A DNA stretch of 42,072 nucleotides from UBA6186 sp050012295 (GCA_050012295.1 JBEKHL010000007.1:1-42072), one strand, 5' to 3'; numbered from the stretch's first letter, positions 7,782-17,005 are shown. The notes: generated from the letters alone by a model not told the origin. A program made the numbers and translations.

Positions 7782-9070
7782 AAATTACGTAACCATTTCC
7801 AAATTGGTGTAATTATAATATTGTACTTTTTATTTTTAATGTCTATGATTTCTATATTTTCTTCGTTTTCGGTAATAATTAATCCATTAGATAATGAGAA
7901 TTGATCCATAGCCTCTATAAGCCCTAATACCTCTCTTTGCTTAGTTGACGGATCGTATAACTCGGTGCATACTTGAATAACTTGTAAAGTTTGTACACCA
8001 TGACGTAATACGAAATCACATTCTCTAGTGTTTTTATAGTAATAGATATCTTGTCCTCTACGTTTTAACTCTATAAAAACTATATTTTCTAGCATGCGAC
8101 CATAATCTTCACTAGTTCTAAATCCAATAATTCTAGCTACAACATGATCGATAAAATAAATTTTTTTTGGTGATTGTTGTTGTGCTTTGAGATTGTCATC
8201 ATAACGACTTATAAAAAAACATAGAAAGCTATTTTCAATATAACTACAATAATCAGCAATAGTTGTATTGCTCTTTATAATTTTACCGTTGTTATTGACC
8301 ATGCCAAGTAATTTAGAATAAGAAACTTCTTTGCTGCAGTTGCTTGCTAGAAAAAAAAGTAGCTTTTTTAGTGCATCAGGATTGCCAATTTTATATCTGG
8401 TGATTATGTCTCGATAAAGTATGCTTTCATATAATGAATGTAAGTAATCATTATTTTTATTGATTATATATGCTGGTATACCGCCATATTCTAGATATTT
8501 AGAAAATAATCCTTTTAATATCCCAAGATCTGTAGTGCTAAAATCTTTTTGCTCAATTGAAAAATAATTTTGTGAAAACTCAGCGAAGGAGATAGGGTAA
8601 ATTGTAAGTGATATATACCTGCCAGTTAATCTAGTTCCCAATTCTTCACTAAATAAATTAGCATTTGAACCAGTTAAATATATTTTACAACTATTGTTAT
8701 ACATGCGTCGAACAAACAATTCCCATGCCGGTATATTTTGAATTTCATCAAAATAAAACGATTTTTGCACGCCATACATAGAAATTAATGTTTGATGCAA
8801 AACTTCAAAATCTTCTGTACCAAAATTAACTAATCTTTCGTCTTCAAAATTAAAATAATAATTATTTTCGTTTCCGTGCATTCGACGTATATGTTCTAAT
8901 AGCACAGATTTGCCGCATCTTCTAATACCAGTTAATACTATTATTTCTTGATTTTGACTTAGTAAGTTAAGCTTTTGTTCTGCGGTTCGTTGTATATACA
9001 CAGATGGCCAACGCTGATCTTCGCGCTGATCCAATATAATGCGTTTTAGCATGTCTTGAGAAATAGGCAT
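7778..9070 (-). CDS. AAA+ ATPase with C-terminal DUF4143
   Basis: The 430-residue product belongs to the widespread AAA_14/DUF4143 group. Walker A is GIRRCGKS (48-55) and Walker B ends in YFDEIQ (Asp108-Glu109); a TGSNANLF sensor-like segment and a GR(Y) arginine region follow. The C-terminal half has the DUF4143 layout, including a PD-(D/E)XK-like ECDFVLRHG...LQVIQV segment. These ATPases are frequent in host-associated and archaeal genomes, often in mobile or accessory regions, and their function is not established. The gene is monocistronic, and its stop overlaps that of the papain-like gene on the other strand. Confidence 0.88.
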   Translation of the reverse strand: MPISQDMLKRIILDQREDQRWPSVYIQRTAEQKLNLLSQNQEIIVLTGIRRCGKSVLLEHIRRMHGNENNYYFNFEDERLVNFGTEDFEVLHQTLISMYGVQKSFYFDEIQNIPAWELFVRRMYNNSCKIYLTGSNANLFSEELGTRLTGRYISLTIYPISFAEFSQNYFSIEQKDFSTTDLGILKGLFSKYLEYGGIPAYIINKNNDYLHSLYESILYRDIITRYKIGNPDALKKLLFFLASNCSKEVSYSKLLGMVNNNGKIIKSNTTIADYCSYIENSFLCFFISRYDDNLKAQQQSPKKIYFIDHVVARIIGFRTSEDYGRMLENIVFIELKRRGQDIYYYKNTRECDFVLRHGVQTLQVIQVCTELYDPSTKQREVLGLIEAMDQFSLSNGLIITENEENIEIIDIKNKKYNIIITPIWKWLRNF

Positions 9071-9428
9071 AATTGCTCCATTTATAATGGAAGCATATAT
9101 AGTAAACCTTCTATTGTCAATGGGTTGGTGTTGGTGCTAATAGTTGAACTACATAACTTGCTAGTCCTCGGCACTTTTTTGATGGGGTATGGGTTTATAG
9201 CTAAAGTGGCAGCATAAATTTGGCGATAAATAGATATATATAGAATACCGATAAATAAACAATAATTGGCAAGTTTTCAATAAGGTCAAACTGATATGTC
9301 TGTTGGAAAAAAAAATCGTTAAAAGCTTGGCTATTGACTAAGTCTGTTAGTTAAACTACCGACAAGATATTTAGGAGAATTTTTAATTAACTAACAAAAT
9401 ACAAAATTACAATGTTTATGGAGTTTAA
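9071..9428. other. 358-base intergenic region upstream of the giant orphan gene
   Basis: This divergent spacer should hold promoters for both flanking genes. I see an A9 run at 9307-9315, a TTGACT (-35-like) near 9334, an inverted repeat at 9346-9395 and a purine-rich TATGGAG ribosome site just before ATG 9429. I found no convincing sigma-70 pair at proper spacing, no tRNA and no open reading frame worth calling. Confidence 0.5.
9346..9395. promoter_or_regulatory. Inverted repeat upstream of the giant orphan gene
   Basis: GTTAGTTAA (9346-9354) is matched by TTAACTAAC (9387-9395), a 9-bp perfect inverted repeat with a 32-base spacer, ending 33 bases before the start codon. It could be an operator or a leader-RNA stem. 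The arms are AT-rich, so chance is possible. Confidence 0.3.
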
Positions 9429-12400
9429 ATGCCTACAGGAAATCTTCAAGTTATTATAAATGCCATTGATAAGAAAATAGAAGATATTCAGAAGGCACAC
9501 CCCATCCCTGTTAGTTTTACAGACCAAGAAAAAGTTTTTATGTCTGGAATTAAAGAAAGATGGCAATCAAAGTTTAACGATATTGGTTTTTGTGGGCGTG
9601 ATGCAAGGATGTTAGAGTTTTTTAGAAGCAGGGATTTTACAGAACTTTGCAAAAACAGAGAATTATTAGAAAAAATATTTACTGTAGAAGCCCGAGGAGA
9701 AACATATCCAACAGAATATGTAAAAATGTCTAGTGAAGCTATCGATGTAACATTAGGTTCAATTTTACGCTTTGGTTTAAAAGCAACTGAAAGTACAGAT
9801 TGGTTAGAAATTGGCACAGAAAATGCAGATGGTGGTCTTGAGATTAACGGCACCAAATCTGAAGAAAGAGAAAAGTTAGCTCAAGAAAGAAGAAAAAGAT
9901 ACCAAGAGAATACAGCACCAGCATTACAAAATTTAGCCACTGCTTTAGGTGTTCAAGATGAGTTTAATACAGCCGAACCCAAATCGGATTATTCTGGAAA
10001 TTTATTAGGACGTTGGGAAAACATTAAAAAATTTTTATTGGAGACTATTGATGATAATGATGCGGTTATACTAGCGGGAAAAATATTGTTTGTTCCTAAC
10101 TATACTCCTGGCAGCATGGCAGATCAAGCACATTGGTGGATGAGAGACACTTTTGGTGGCCAAGATGGAAGTAGCAACATAAAACATATAAATTTACAAC
10201 ACGCGGCAACAATATCAGAACATGTTGCTGAGGAATGCACATTAAATAATGTAACAAATGTCGATGACTTTGTTCAAAAAATTCTAAATGAGCACTTGTT
10301 GCTAGATGAGTGGTTTGGCCATATGGTGACTGATAGAGCACATTTAATAGCATTGATGTATGCAGATTACCCTGAATATGTTGGCACAGATGGCTCAAGA
10401 TTTAAAATGCGAGATGCAATCTCCAAACTATGCAAAGAAGTACAAGACAATAAAGACAAGTATCCTTTGGAATATGAACAGCTTATGGTTAGGCTTAGCA
10501 AAGTTGAAGGAGACCTAGAGCGTAAAACTAATGATTATGAAAAAAAATTTGACAAGTCGTCTTTATCTCCAGAACCAGAACCTGTACCAGAAGAGGAGGA
10601 TGAGGAGGAAGAAGAACCAAAAACTATTGATGAATCTTTGGATGCTTTATTAGCTCAAATAAAAAGTGATATAGATCAAAATGCACATTCAACAGTATTA
10701 GCAAAATTATCAGAAATAGTAAATGCTCTTCAGGAAAAAGATATCGACAAACCTACTGTTCAAAAAATCCTAGATTTAAACGATAAATTAAATCAATTTG
10801 CCACACTTAATAGCATTACCCCCAGTGGACTAGATAAACAACAATTAAAAAAATTAGCAACAGATACTACCAAAGGTATAATAGTACAAAATAAATTAGC
10901 TACCGAAGAACTACTAGAATCGGCAACTATAGCAGAGTTAAAGAGCGCACTTGCTGCCGCACAAAAAGAATATGATGATTCTCCTGAAAAAACTGGCGAA
11001 GTTGCTGGAAAATTTCAAAAATCTAGGGATAATATTTATAATGCTTCGCTTGGTATAAATAGTACCATTCCAGCCCAAGTTCATGGAGCTGCTTTCTTCG
11101 ATATTGATGAAGCTTTATTTATAGCTGTTAGATGGTGTGCATGTAATGATGCGAAAAATAAGTATGCTACAAGCAACAAGCAAGTAAAAGATATAAAAGT
11201 TTATAAAAATACTATAGATGGAAAATGTGACCTGGAAGTACCAATTCTTAGATTAACAGAAATCAGAAACGAATTTAATATAGAAGTTCTTGCAGAATTA
11301 AAAAAAGTAATAGAAAAAGATGGAAAGATTTCAGATGGCGATGATATCGAAACTATTCTTGAGTTAAATCGTAAATTAGAAAAAGACCAACCTGGTAGTG
11401 GATTAAGTTCAGAATTATTTGAAAAATTATTAGCAAAAAATGATGATGCTGTTAAATTAATGCTGAGTGATACCCATGCACAGAAAGTAATTAAGTTCGA
11501 GCAGGTTTATGCTATTAAAAAAGATATAAATACTTTTAATTATTATTATAATTACCTAATATCTGTGAATAGAGGGGAAATTACCGCACCCACTCGAGAA
11601 CAATTAGGGCTTCTTTTAAAAGAACTTCCATCTTCTTTTCCAGATTATTGTTTTCCACAACTTAAAGTTATATCAACAGTAGTTAATTCTAAATTACTAC
11701 TACCGCTTGTAACCAAAGATTGTTTGGAATCTTTAAAAACAGCTATTTCAAGTTCAAGTGCTAAAATAAAAGCTGAATGGGGTTATGGGAATAATGGAGA
11801 AAAGTTATTATCTAAAATAGAAGAACGTTTAAAAGAATTAGCAGTTGCTGAAAGTAAAACAGTTAAGATCCCGGCAGAAATTAACAAGTCATTTGATGGT
11901 AAACCAGCGTTTCCTAACCAACTGCAATATAATCGCATTAATGAATATTATATGCCTTATAAAGTTGGGGGGGGGGCTATATTAGCAGAAGCACAAGCAG
12001 AAATAATGTTACGAGATATTAAAGCTTTATTAGCACAAAATCCAGATTTAAAAATAGCAATTACCTATTCAGCCAACGATAATGAATCTGCTGGTATATA
12101 TAAATCGTATCAAAATGCAAGCTATCAGGATCTTAAAACAGGTGGTCTGCATATCAATGGAGGTGGACAAGCTCCAACATTTGAAATATTGCAAAAAGCA
12201 ATTCTTGAGGATGCAGAACTTAGAAAAAAAGTAGATATTTTACCTGTTACTACAGTAATGCATACTGGAGGAGACGTTACAAAACACTTGGAATTAGTTA
12301 AGCGTGATATGAAAAATATTGCAGAACATCTAGGGAAAGGATATATGGTGTTGGGGTTAACAAATCAAAATACTGCTAATCTTCCAAATAAATTTGCTAT

Positions 12401-13214
12401 AGGTGGTAAAAATGCTGCGTCATATTGGCGGGACAAACCTAATGGTCCAGGGATAGTTGTAGATGCCATTATGGAAGATCTTCGGCAAGGCAAGGTCGTT
12501 GATGTAGATACTGCTTTTTCAAAAGGCCCAAAAGCAGCAGAAAAAGAACCAGTGAAACCAGAAGTACCGAAAGTACAACCAAAATTATCGGCATCTGTAT
12601 CTGATTCGTCAAACCAGAGCCCAGCAGTATTAGACGGTTTAGCTGGTGCATATGATCAATTAAATTGGGAGCAACATTTTACAAAACAGCTTGGAGAAAA
12701 AATAAAATATGAATCTAAGGCTGTTCCAGTAGATCAAAAAAGCAGTTACACTATTGGTGTCATAAAAGATCAAGAGACAAAAACAGAATTAGCAACGATC
12801 GAAAAACGAAATAATACTACAATATGTGAATTTCAGGCAATAGAATCTAAGGATGCAAAAGAAAAAGCAAGATTAATTAGCAAACAACAAGCAGTTGGTA
12901 TAGCTTTTTTAGAAAATTTAGAAAAAGCTGTTTTAGAATCTGATAAAGTAATAACTGTAGAAGCTAATGGTTTTCCTCCGAAAGATTTACAAGCAATTTT
13001 AGAATTAATTAAAACACAAAAAATACTAAATAGAGGATCTATTGATATCAAATTACCAGAAAATTTAGATGATTGTAAATATATTGCTGGGTTTGAAAAA
13101 GATGGAAAAACACCTATAGAGAAAAAATATACCCAGGAAGAGTATGAGGCACTAAAAAAAACAATAACTGATACCATGCATCCGCATGCTTTAGCCGCAA
13201 AAAAATCCCATTAA
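9429..13214 (+). CDS. Giant orphan protein (1261 aa) with acidic linker and G10 tract; candidate effector
   Basis: I do not recognise this protein. It has no signal peptide or membrane segment and is largely hydrophilic and helical. Around residues 378-400 lies a Pro/Glu-rich acidic linker (PEPEPVPEEEDEEEEE) separating an N-terminal region from helical segments. Two of these look like related repeats, each ending in an ILxLNxKL-type helix (KILDLNDKL and TILELNRKL). Residues ~870-1010 look like an alpha/beta domain (KIAITYS, HINGGGQAP, ILPVTTVMHTGGD, MVLGLTNQN). The C terminus is basic (AAKKSH). A ten-G run at 11967-11976 encodes V-GGG-A; a slip of one base would truncate the protein near residue 847. 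Size, composition and isolation suggest a secreted effector, as inference only. Confidence 0.7.
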   Translation: MPTGNLQVIINAIDKKIEDIQKAHPIPVSFTDQEKVFMSGIKERWQSKFNDIGFCGRDARMLEFFRSRDFTELCKNRELLEKIFTVEARGETYPTEYVKMSSEAIDVTLGSILRFGLKATESTDWLEIGTENADGGLEINGTKSEEREKLAQERRKRYQENTAPALQNLATALGVQDEFNTAEPKSDYSGNLLGRWENIKKFLLETIDDNDAVILAGKILFVPNYTPGSMADQAHWWMRDTFGGQDGSSNIKHINLQHAATISEHVAEECTLNNVTNVDDFVQKILNEHLLLDEWFGHMVTDRAHLIALMYADYPEYVGTDGSRFKMRDAISKLCKEVQDNKDKYPLEYEQLMVRLSKVEGDLERKTNDYEKKFDKSSLSPEPEPVPEEEDEEEEEPKTIDESLDALLAQIKSDIDQNAHSTVLAKLSEIVNALQEKDIDKPTVQKILDLNDKLNQFATLNSITPSGLDKQQLKKLATDTTKGIIVQNKLATEELLESATIAELKSALAAAQKEYDDSPEKTGEVAGKFQKSRDNIYNASLGINSTIPAQVHGAAFFDIDEALFIAVRWCACNDAKNKYATSNKQVKDIKVYKNTIDGKCDLEVPILRLTEIRNEFNIEVLAELKKVIEKDGKISDGDDIETILELNRKLEKDQPGSGLSSELFEKLLAKNDDAVKLMLSDTHAQKVIKFEQVYAIKKDINTFNYYYNYLISVNRGEITAPTREQLGLLLKELPSSFPDYCFPQLKVISTVVNSKLLLPLVTKDCLESLKTAISSSSAKIKAEWGYGNNGEKLLSKIEERLKELAVAESKTVKIPAEINKSFDGKPAFPNQLQYNRINEYYMPYKVGGGAILAEAQAEIMLRDIKALLAQNPDLKIAITYSANDNESAGIYKSYQNASYQDLKTGGLHINGGGQAPTFEILQKAILEDAELRKKVDILPVTTVMHTGGDVTKHLELVKRDMKNIAEHLGKGYMVLGLTNQNTANLPNKFAIGGKNAASYWRDKPNGPGIVVDAIMEDLRQGKVVDVDTAFSKGPKAAEKEPVKPEVPKVQPKLSASVSDSSNQSPAVLDGLAGAYDQLNWEQHFTKQLGEKIKYESKAVPVDQKSSYTIGVIKDQETKTELATIEKRNNTTICEFQAIESKDAKEKARLISKQQAVGIAFLENLEKAVLESDKVITVEANGFPPKDLQAILELIKTQKILNRGSIDIKLPENLDDCKYIAGFEKDGKTPIEKKYTQEEYEALKKTITDTMHPHALAAKKSH
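11967..11976 (+). repeat. G10 homopolymer tract inside a coding region
   Basis: Ten consecutive G residues encode Gly-Gly-Gly plus the first base of an Ala codon at about codons 847-850 of the giant orphan gene. I noticed no other G or C run this long in this AT-rich window. Such tracts mutate by slipped-strand mispairing and can switch genes on and off. Confidence 0.9.
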
Positions 13215-14785
13215 ATCTTTAATCCAGTTTCGTATAAATCTGGTAAATCGTTGGCCAGTAAAATAGTATCGTTAGTTTGGCAATGTTTATTTAACCATTC
13301 TTTAGCTTGAGCAAACGATGCCACCTGGATAATTTGTTGAGCTTCGGTAGCTAGTTCTTTAAACCCATTAATAAAACTAGGGATCCGTTGTGGTTTTACA
13401 ACTACAGTTAGATCGGTATAACGAGCGGCGGTTTTCCCTAACAATAAATGTTCCGCATTGTGGGCGGTTCCTAATTCTATTAGTCCGGGGGTTATTAAAA
13501 TACGGCGTCCTGGCGGTTCGTGTAAAAAATTAAGCAACTCTAAGGCGGATTTAAAGCCGCTTGGGTTAGCATTATAAGCATCGTCTATGATAGTGCAGTT
13601 ATTTTGTTTAAGCACTTCTAGTCTATGGTTAATTTGTGGCATAGTTTTTAGAGCAGTAATAATAGTTGCAGGTGGTATTTTTAAGTTGCAAGCTGCAATA
13701 AACGCTAAAGCAATATTAGTGGCGTTATGTAAACCAAATACCGGAACTTCTAATTGATAAGTAGTTGCTTGCCAATTTAAAGTTATAGCTAATCCAGTTT
13801 TTAATTGGACTACATTAGATAATTGTTGGGTATTTAAAATTTCGAAATTTTTAGGATTGGTTTTAATATATTGTTTAGCATAATCAGTATTTAATGCTTG
13901 TTCGGAGATAATTATTTTAGAATTGTTATTAATTGCTGCGGTTGCCAATTCAAATTTAGCAGTAGCTACTGTTTCTAAAGTTTTAAAACGTTCGTAATGA
14001 GCTTTGCCGATATTGGTTATTATGCCCATATTAGGTGTAGTTAATTTGCAAATGTTATTTATAGAGCCAATGCCATAGGCTCCCATTTCTACTACAAAGT
14101 AGCGATGGGAAGTATTTAACTGTTCTCTAATTATTCTAGATATGCCCATGCTAGTATTTATGCTGCCGGGGGTTATTAGAGTGTGATCTACATATTGCAG
14201 GATATGTCCTAAAAAATGTTTTACTGAAGTTTTACCAAACGAACCAGTAATACCAATAACAAATGGGTTATTAGTAATAATTGTTTGTTTAGCTTGTTGC
14301 CAAAATTTTTGTTGAATTGTATTTTCTATGGGTGTAAGCAATAAATTAGCTAAAACTAGATATACGGGTATTAGCTGTATAGTTAGCAATAATATAATAA
14401 ATAAATTTAGATTTTTTAAATTTATAAATAATATAATATTGGTTAATAAATTAATAATTAAACTAAGATAATAAATACGTTGTGCTCTGTTAGTAAAAAC
14501 CAATTTTTTTTTGGCGGTTTTTATAGGGTTTTTTTCAAAATAGCTGAATGTTAATAGAGCGCTAACAATAGCAGAGGTAATAATAGTGATATTATTTATA
14601 ATATAATTTAAATAACAAATAATAAATAATAAACTAGACAGACGTTTATCGAAGGCTTTATTATTAAATACCCAAGATAAAAATCGATAATTATAGTATT
14701 CTTGTTGTTGAAAAATATGTAAATAGGTTAAATGGCGTTTGGTAGAAAAAATTAAAATAGTTGTAATTAATAAAATTGTTAACAT
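13211..14785 (-). CDS. murF: MurF-type Mur ligase with N-terminal membrane region
   Basis: MurF adds D-Ala-D-Ala to UDP-MurNAc-tripeptide. The 524-residue product has an unusual N terminus: about 150 residues with hydrophobic helices near 1-13, 51-80, 103-122 and 127-150. The Mur ligase core follows. The ATP-binding loop GITGSFGKTS is at 178-187, then the VEMGAYGIGSI and TNIGKAHYERF segments, NHRLEV, and the signature DDAYNANPSGFKSAL. E. coli MurF is about 450 residues with no membrane part. A membrane-anchored MurF followed by a hydrolase and next to ddl resembles the arrangement I recall in Campylobacter-type genomes. It overlaps the upstream hydrolase gene by seven bases. It could be a paralogue if a standard murF exists elsewhere. 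Confidence 0.85.
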   Translation of the reverse strand: MLTILLITTILIFSTKRHLTYLHIFQQQEYYNYRFLSWVFNNKAFDKRLSSLLFIICYLNYIINNITIITSAIVSALLTFSYFEKNPIKTAKKKLVFTNRAQRIYYLSLIINLLTNIILFINLKNLNLFIILLLTIQLIPVYLVLANLLLTPIENTIQQKFWQQAKQTIITNNPFVIGITGSFGKTSVKHFLGHILQYVDHTLITPGSINTSMGISRIIREQLNTSHRYFVVEMGAYGIGSINNICKLTTPNMGIITNIGKAHYERFKTLETVATAKFELATAAINNNSKIIISEQALNTDYAKQYIKTNPKNFEILNTQQLSNVVQLKTGLAITLNWQATTYQLEVPVFGLHNATNIALAFIAACNLKIPPATIITALKTMPQINHRLEVLKQNNCTIIDDAYNANPSGFKSALELLNFLHEPPGRRILITPGLIELGTAHNAEHLLLGKTAARYTDLTVVVKPQRIPSFINGFKELATEAQQIIQVASFAQAKEWLNKHCQTNDTILLANDLPDLYETGLKI

Positions 14786-15561
14786 GGTTGTTTAATATTA
14801 TATATAAATTGTTTTAATAAATATATAACCTGATGTTTAGCTTCTGATAGTACACTATAATGATCTTCTTGTGGTAAAACATGCAATTTAGAGTTATTAA
14901 TTAATTGATTAAAATTTTGGCCCATTGTAATAGGAGTTTCGGTATCGTTTTCACCATAGAGTAACTCGGTTGGACAAATTATTTGTGTAGCTAAAGTTGA
15001 TAGATTTTCGTTAACTGCTTTTATTAAGATAGAACGCATATTAGTATTAGCGTTTCTATAGTCTGGGCTACCAAATTTAGTTTTTAACCAATCAGAATAT
15101 TTATCATTATTTAATAATTTGTTTAAAATTTTTAATAATTTAAAAGTTTTTATTTTTGTTGAAATAATTATTGTTTGGGTTAAATTTCGTGGTTTGGGGA
15201 TCCCAGATGCTGCTATTAAAAATAACCCGCTTATAAGATTAGGGTATTTAGCAGCTAAATTAATACCTACTCTGCCACCAAAAGAATGGCCAACCCAAAT
15301 TTTTGTGGCTGTTGTTGGGATATGGTTAGCGATCCAAGTAGCAGTGGCATTGGCATAATCTAGGCTACTCCAAGTACTGTTTGGTGGCGTACTTGCTCCA
15401 AAACCAGGGAAGTCTAATAGCCAATGGTTAGCAAAATTTTGTAAACAGCTCGCTAGAGGCAATAAGTTTGCATGGGTTTGTCCCCAACCGTGACCCCATA
15501 TAATATGAGGTAAATTAGGGTTGTTAGGTGGCGATAAATTTTTATAATAAATTTTACCCAT
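14779..15561 (-). CDS. Alpha/beta hydrolase in the murF-ddl cluster
   Basis: The 260-residue protein shows the alpha/beta-hydrolase fold: HGWGQTH oxyanion-hole region (24-30), a DFPGFGAS loop, nucleophile elbow GHSFGG (Ser93), acidic residue in GENDTETP (Asp206) and catalytic His in EDHYS (His234). The triad is complete, so it should be an active esterase, amidase or thioesterase-like enzyme in the cytoplasm. No substrate is evident. It overlaps murF by seven bases and lies opposite ddl across a short divergent region, so a role linked to peptidoglycan precursors or their recycling is a fair but untested inference. Confidence 0.85.
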   Translation of the reverse strand: MGKIYYKNLSPPNNPNLPHIIWGHGWGQTHANLLPLASCLQNFANHWLLDFPGFGASTPPNSTWSSLDYANATATWIANHIPTTATKIWVGHSFGGRVGINLAAKYPNLISGLFLIAASGIPKPRNLTQTIIISTKIKTFKLLKILNKLLNNDKYSDWLKTKFGSPDYRNANTNMRSILIKAVNENLSTLATQIICPTELLYGENDTETPITMGQNFNQLINNSKLHVLPQEDHYSVLSEAKHQVIYLLKQFIYNIKQPC

Positions 15562-15579
15562 AGTTTAACGCTGAATAGT

Positions 15580-15607
15580 TATACTGAACTCATATGCATT
15601 CAGTATA
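15580..15607. promoter_or_regulatory. Candidate operator between the murF operon and ddl
   Basis: TATACTGAA (15580-15588) and TTCAGTATA (15599-15607) form a perfect 9-bp inverted repeat with a 10-base spacer, one helical turn plus. It starts 19 bases upstream of the hydrolase start, in the divergent region shared with ddl. The symmetry is typical of a dimeric repressor site. No T tract follows on either strand. Confidence 0.45.
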
Positions 15608-15692
15608 CTTTAATTTTAATTATTATTAAGCTAACATCTAAATTTTATTATATAGTTTATTTTAATAGAAGGCTTTAATCTAGGTAAACTTA

Positions 15693-15740
15693 ACCTTCCT
15701 TTAGTAAAGGAGGGTGGCAACCGAAGGTTGCCGGGTGGAT
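15693..15740 (+). repeat. Dispersed double-hairpin palindrome, copy 2 (diverged)
   Basis: Same architecture as copy 1. The first hairpin has arms 15693-15703 and 15705-15715 with one G-T type mismatch. The second has arms 15716-15722 (GGCAACC) and 15726-15732 (GGTTGCC). The GGGTGGAT tail is at 15733-15740. The bases differ from copy 1 but pairing is kept. The upstream flank (GCTTTAATCTAGGTAAACTT) resembles the flank of the copy at 37747. It lies 23 bases before the ddl start, so it would be in the ddl leader RNA if the promoter is upstream. Confidence 0.8.
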
Positions 15741-15762
15741 TTTTGAAGTATAGGCGGGGGCC

Positions 15763-16992
15763 ATGCAAAATTTAAAATCTAAAAAGACAGTAGCAGTATT
15801 TTTTGGAGGTAGAACTCCGGAGCACGATGTTAGTATAATTACTGGTTTACAGGCTTTAAAGGCAATAGATAGCAGTAAATTTGAGGCATTTCCAGTTTAC
15901 ATAGCACCTAATGGAGAATGGTTAGTTGGTAAAGAGTTATTAAATACCGCTAATTATATGTTGACTCAAGAAAGTATAAATAAGCTACATTCAGTAACCT
16001 TAGATTTAGGTAGCAAGAATAATGGTCGCTTGTTATTAAAGAAAAAAAGTTTGTTTGGTTCAGTTAAATCAATTAATTTTGACATGGCGTTATTGGCTAT
16101 GCACGGAATTCATGGTGAGGATGGCCAATTACCAGCGGTTATGGAAATTGCTAACATTCCATATACTGGCATGCGACATTTTGGATCTACAGTATTAATG
16201 AATAAAATTGCTACCAAACGAATTTTACAAGCAGTTAATATCCCAGTTTTGCCGTGCCATGTCATTTTACGTCCAGAGAATGGTTTAATAATAGATAATC
16301 AAATTTTACAGCGGTTGGTAGCTGGAGTTACTTTTCCAAGTTGCGTTAAACCATGTAATTTAGGTAGTAGCATTGGGGTAGCAAAAGTTAATAATATGGA
16401 AGAATTAGCCGCAGTATTACCCGATATTTTTAAATACGATTATTTAGCAATGGTCGAACCTTTTGTAGAAAATTTAGTAGAATACAATATTTCTGTTGGT
16501 CTAATAAATGGAAAAATAGTAACTTCTGCTATCGAACAGCCAAAATGTGCTGAAGATTTATTAGATTTTAAACAAAAATACGTTTCTGGTAATAATAGCG
16601 GTAAATTAGGAAAAGTTGGTAGTAAAACTCCAACGTCCACTAGTACCGGCATGTTAAGTTTAACTAGAGAGTTAAATCCTAAATTAAATCCAGCTATGGA
16701 AAGTAATTTTCGAGTTTGGTCGCAATTGGCATTTAATAGCATTCAAGGTAGTGGTTTTCCAAGAATTGATTTTTTATGTAATAGTAAAACTGGGCAAGTT
16801 TGGTTAAACGAAATTAACCCGTGTCCTGGATCGTTTGCATTTTATTTATGGGAAGCAAATAAGAATAATCCAATTTTATTTACTGAATTATTAAATATTT
16901 TATTAACAGAAGCTGAAGTTTTACATAATAAACAACAGCTTCCTATAGATCCAACTCCTATTGATGCTAGATTATTTCCTAGAAAAAATTAA
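15763..16992 (+). CDS. ddl: D-alanine--D-alanine ligase
   Basis: Ddl joins two D-alanines to supply MurF. The 409-residue product has an N-terminal FFGGRTPEHDVSIITG motif, GIHGEDGQLPAVMEI (ATP-grasp), KPCNLGSSIGVAKV and the late metal-binding segment NEINPCPGSFAF. It is longer than DdlB (about 306) or DdlA (about 364), and the last motif differs from the usual NTxPGxT. ATG 15763 follows a purine-rich stretch (GGCGGGGG). Its product is the substrate of the MurF encoded divergently nearby, so the two transcription units are probably regulated together. Confidence 0.92.
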   Translation: MQNLKSKKTVAVFFGGRTPEHDVSIITGLQALKAIDSSKFEAFPVYIAPNGEWLVGKELLNTANYMLTQESINKLHSVTLDLGSKNNGRLLLKKKSLFGSVKSINFDMALLAMHGIHGEDGQLPAVMEIANIPYTGMRHFGSTVLMNKIATKRILQAVNIPVLPCHVILRPENGLIIDNQILQRLVAGVTFPSCVKPCNLGSSIGVAKVNNMEELAAVLPDIFKYDYLAMVEPFVENLVEYNISVGLINGKIVTSAIEQPKCAEDLLDFKQKYVSGNNSGKLGKVGSKTPTSTSTGMLSLTRELNPKLNPAMESNFRVWSQLAFNSIQGSGFPRIDFLCNSKTGQVWLNEINPCPGSFAFYLWEANKNNPILFTELLNILLTEAEVLHNKQQLPIDPTPIDARLFPRKN

Positions 16993-17005
16993 TATTTAGA
17001 GCTAT

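Noticed and set aside
9071..9428. tRNA or small RNA in the spacer
   Set aside because: No cloverleaf arms or TTC-loop signature could be found; only an inverted repeat and promoter-like pieces.
10096..10398. Minus-strand open frame inside the giant orphan gene
   Set aside because: His/Cys/Leu-rich shadow of the forward frame, without start signals; the forward frame is continuous and has the codon pattern of the neighbours.
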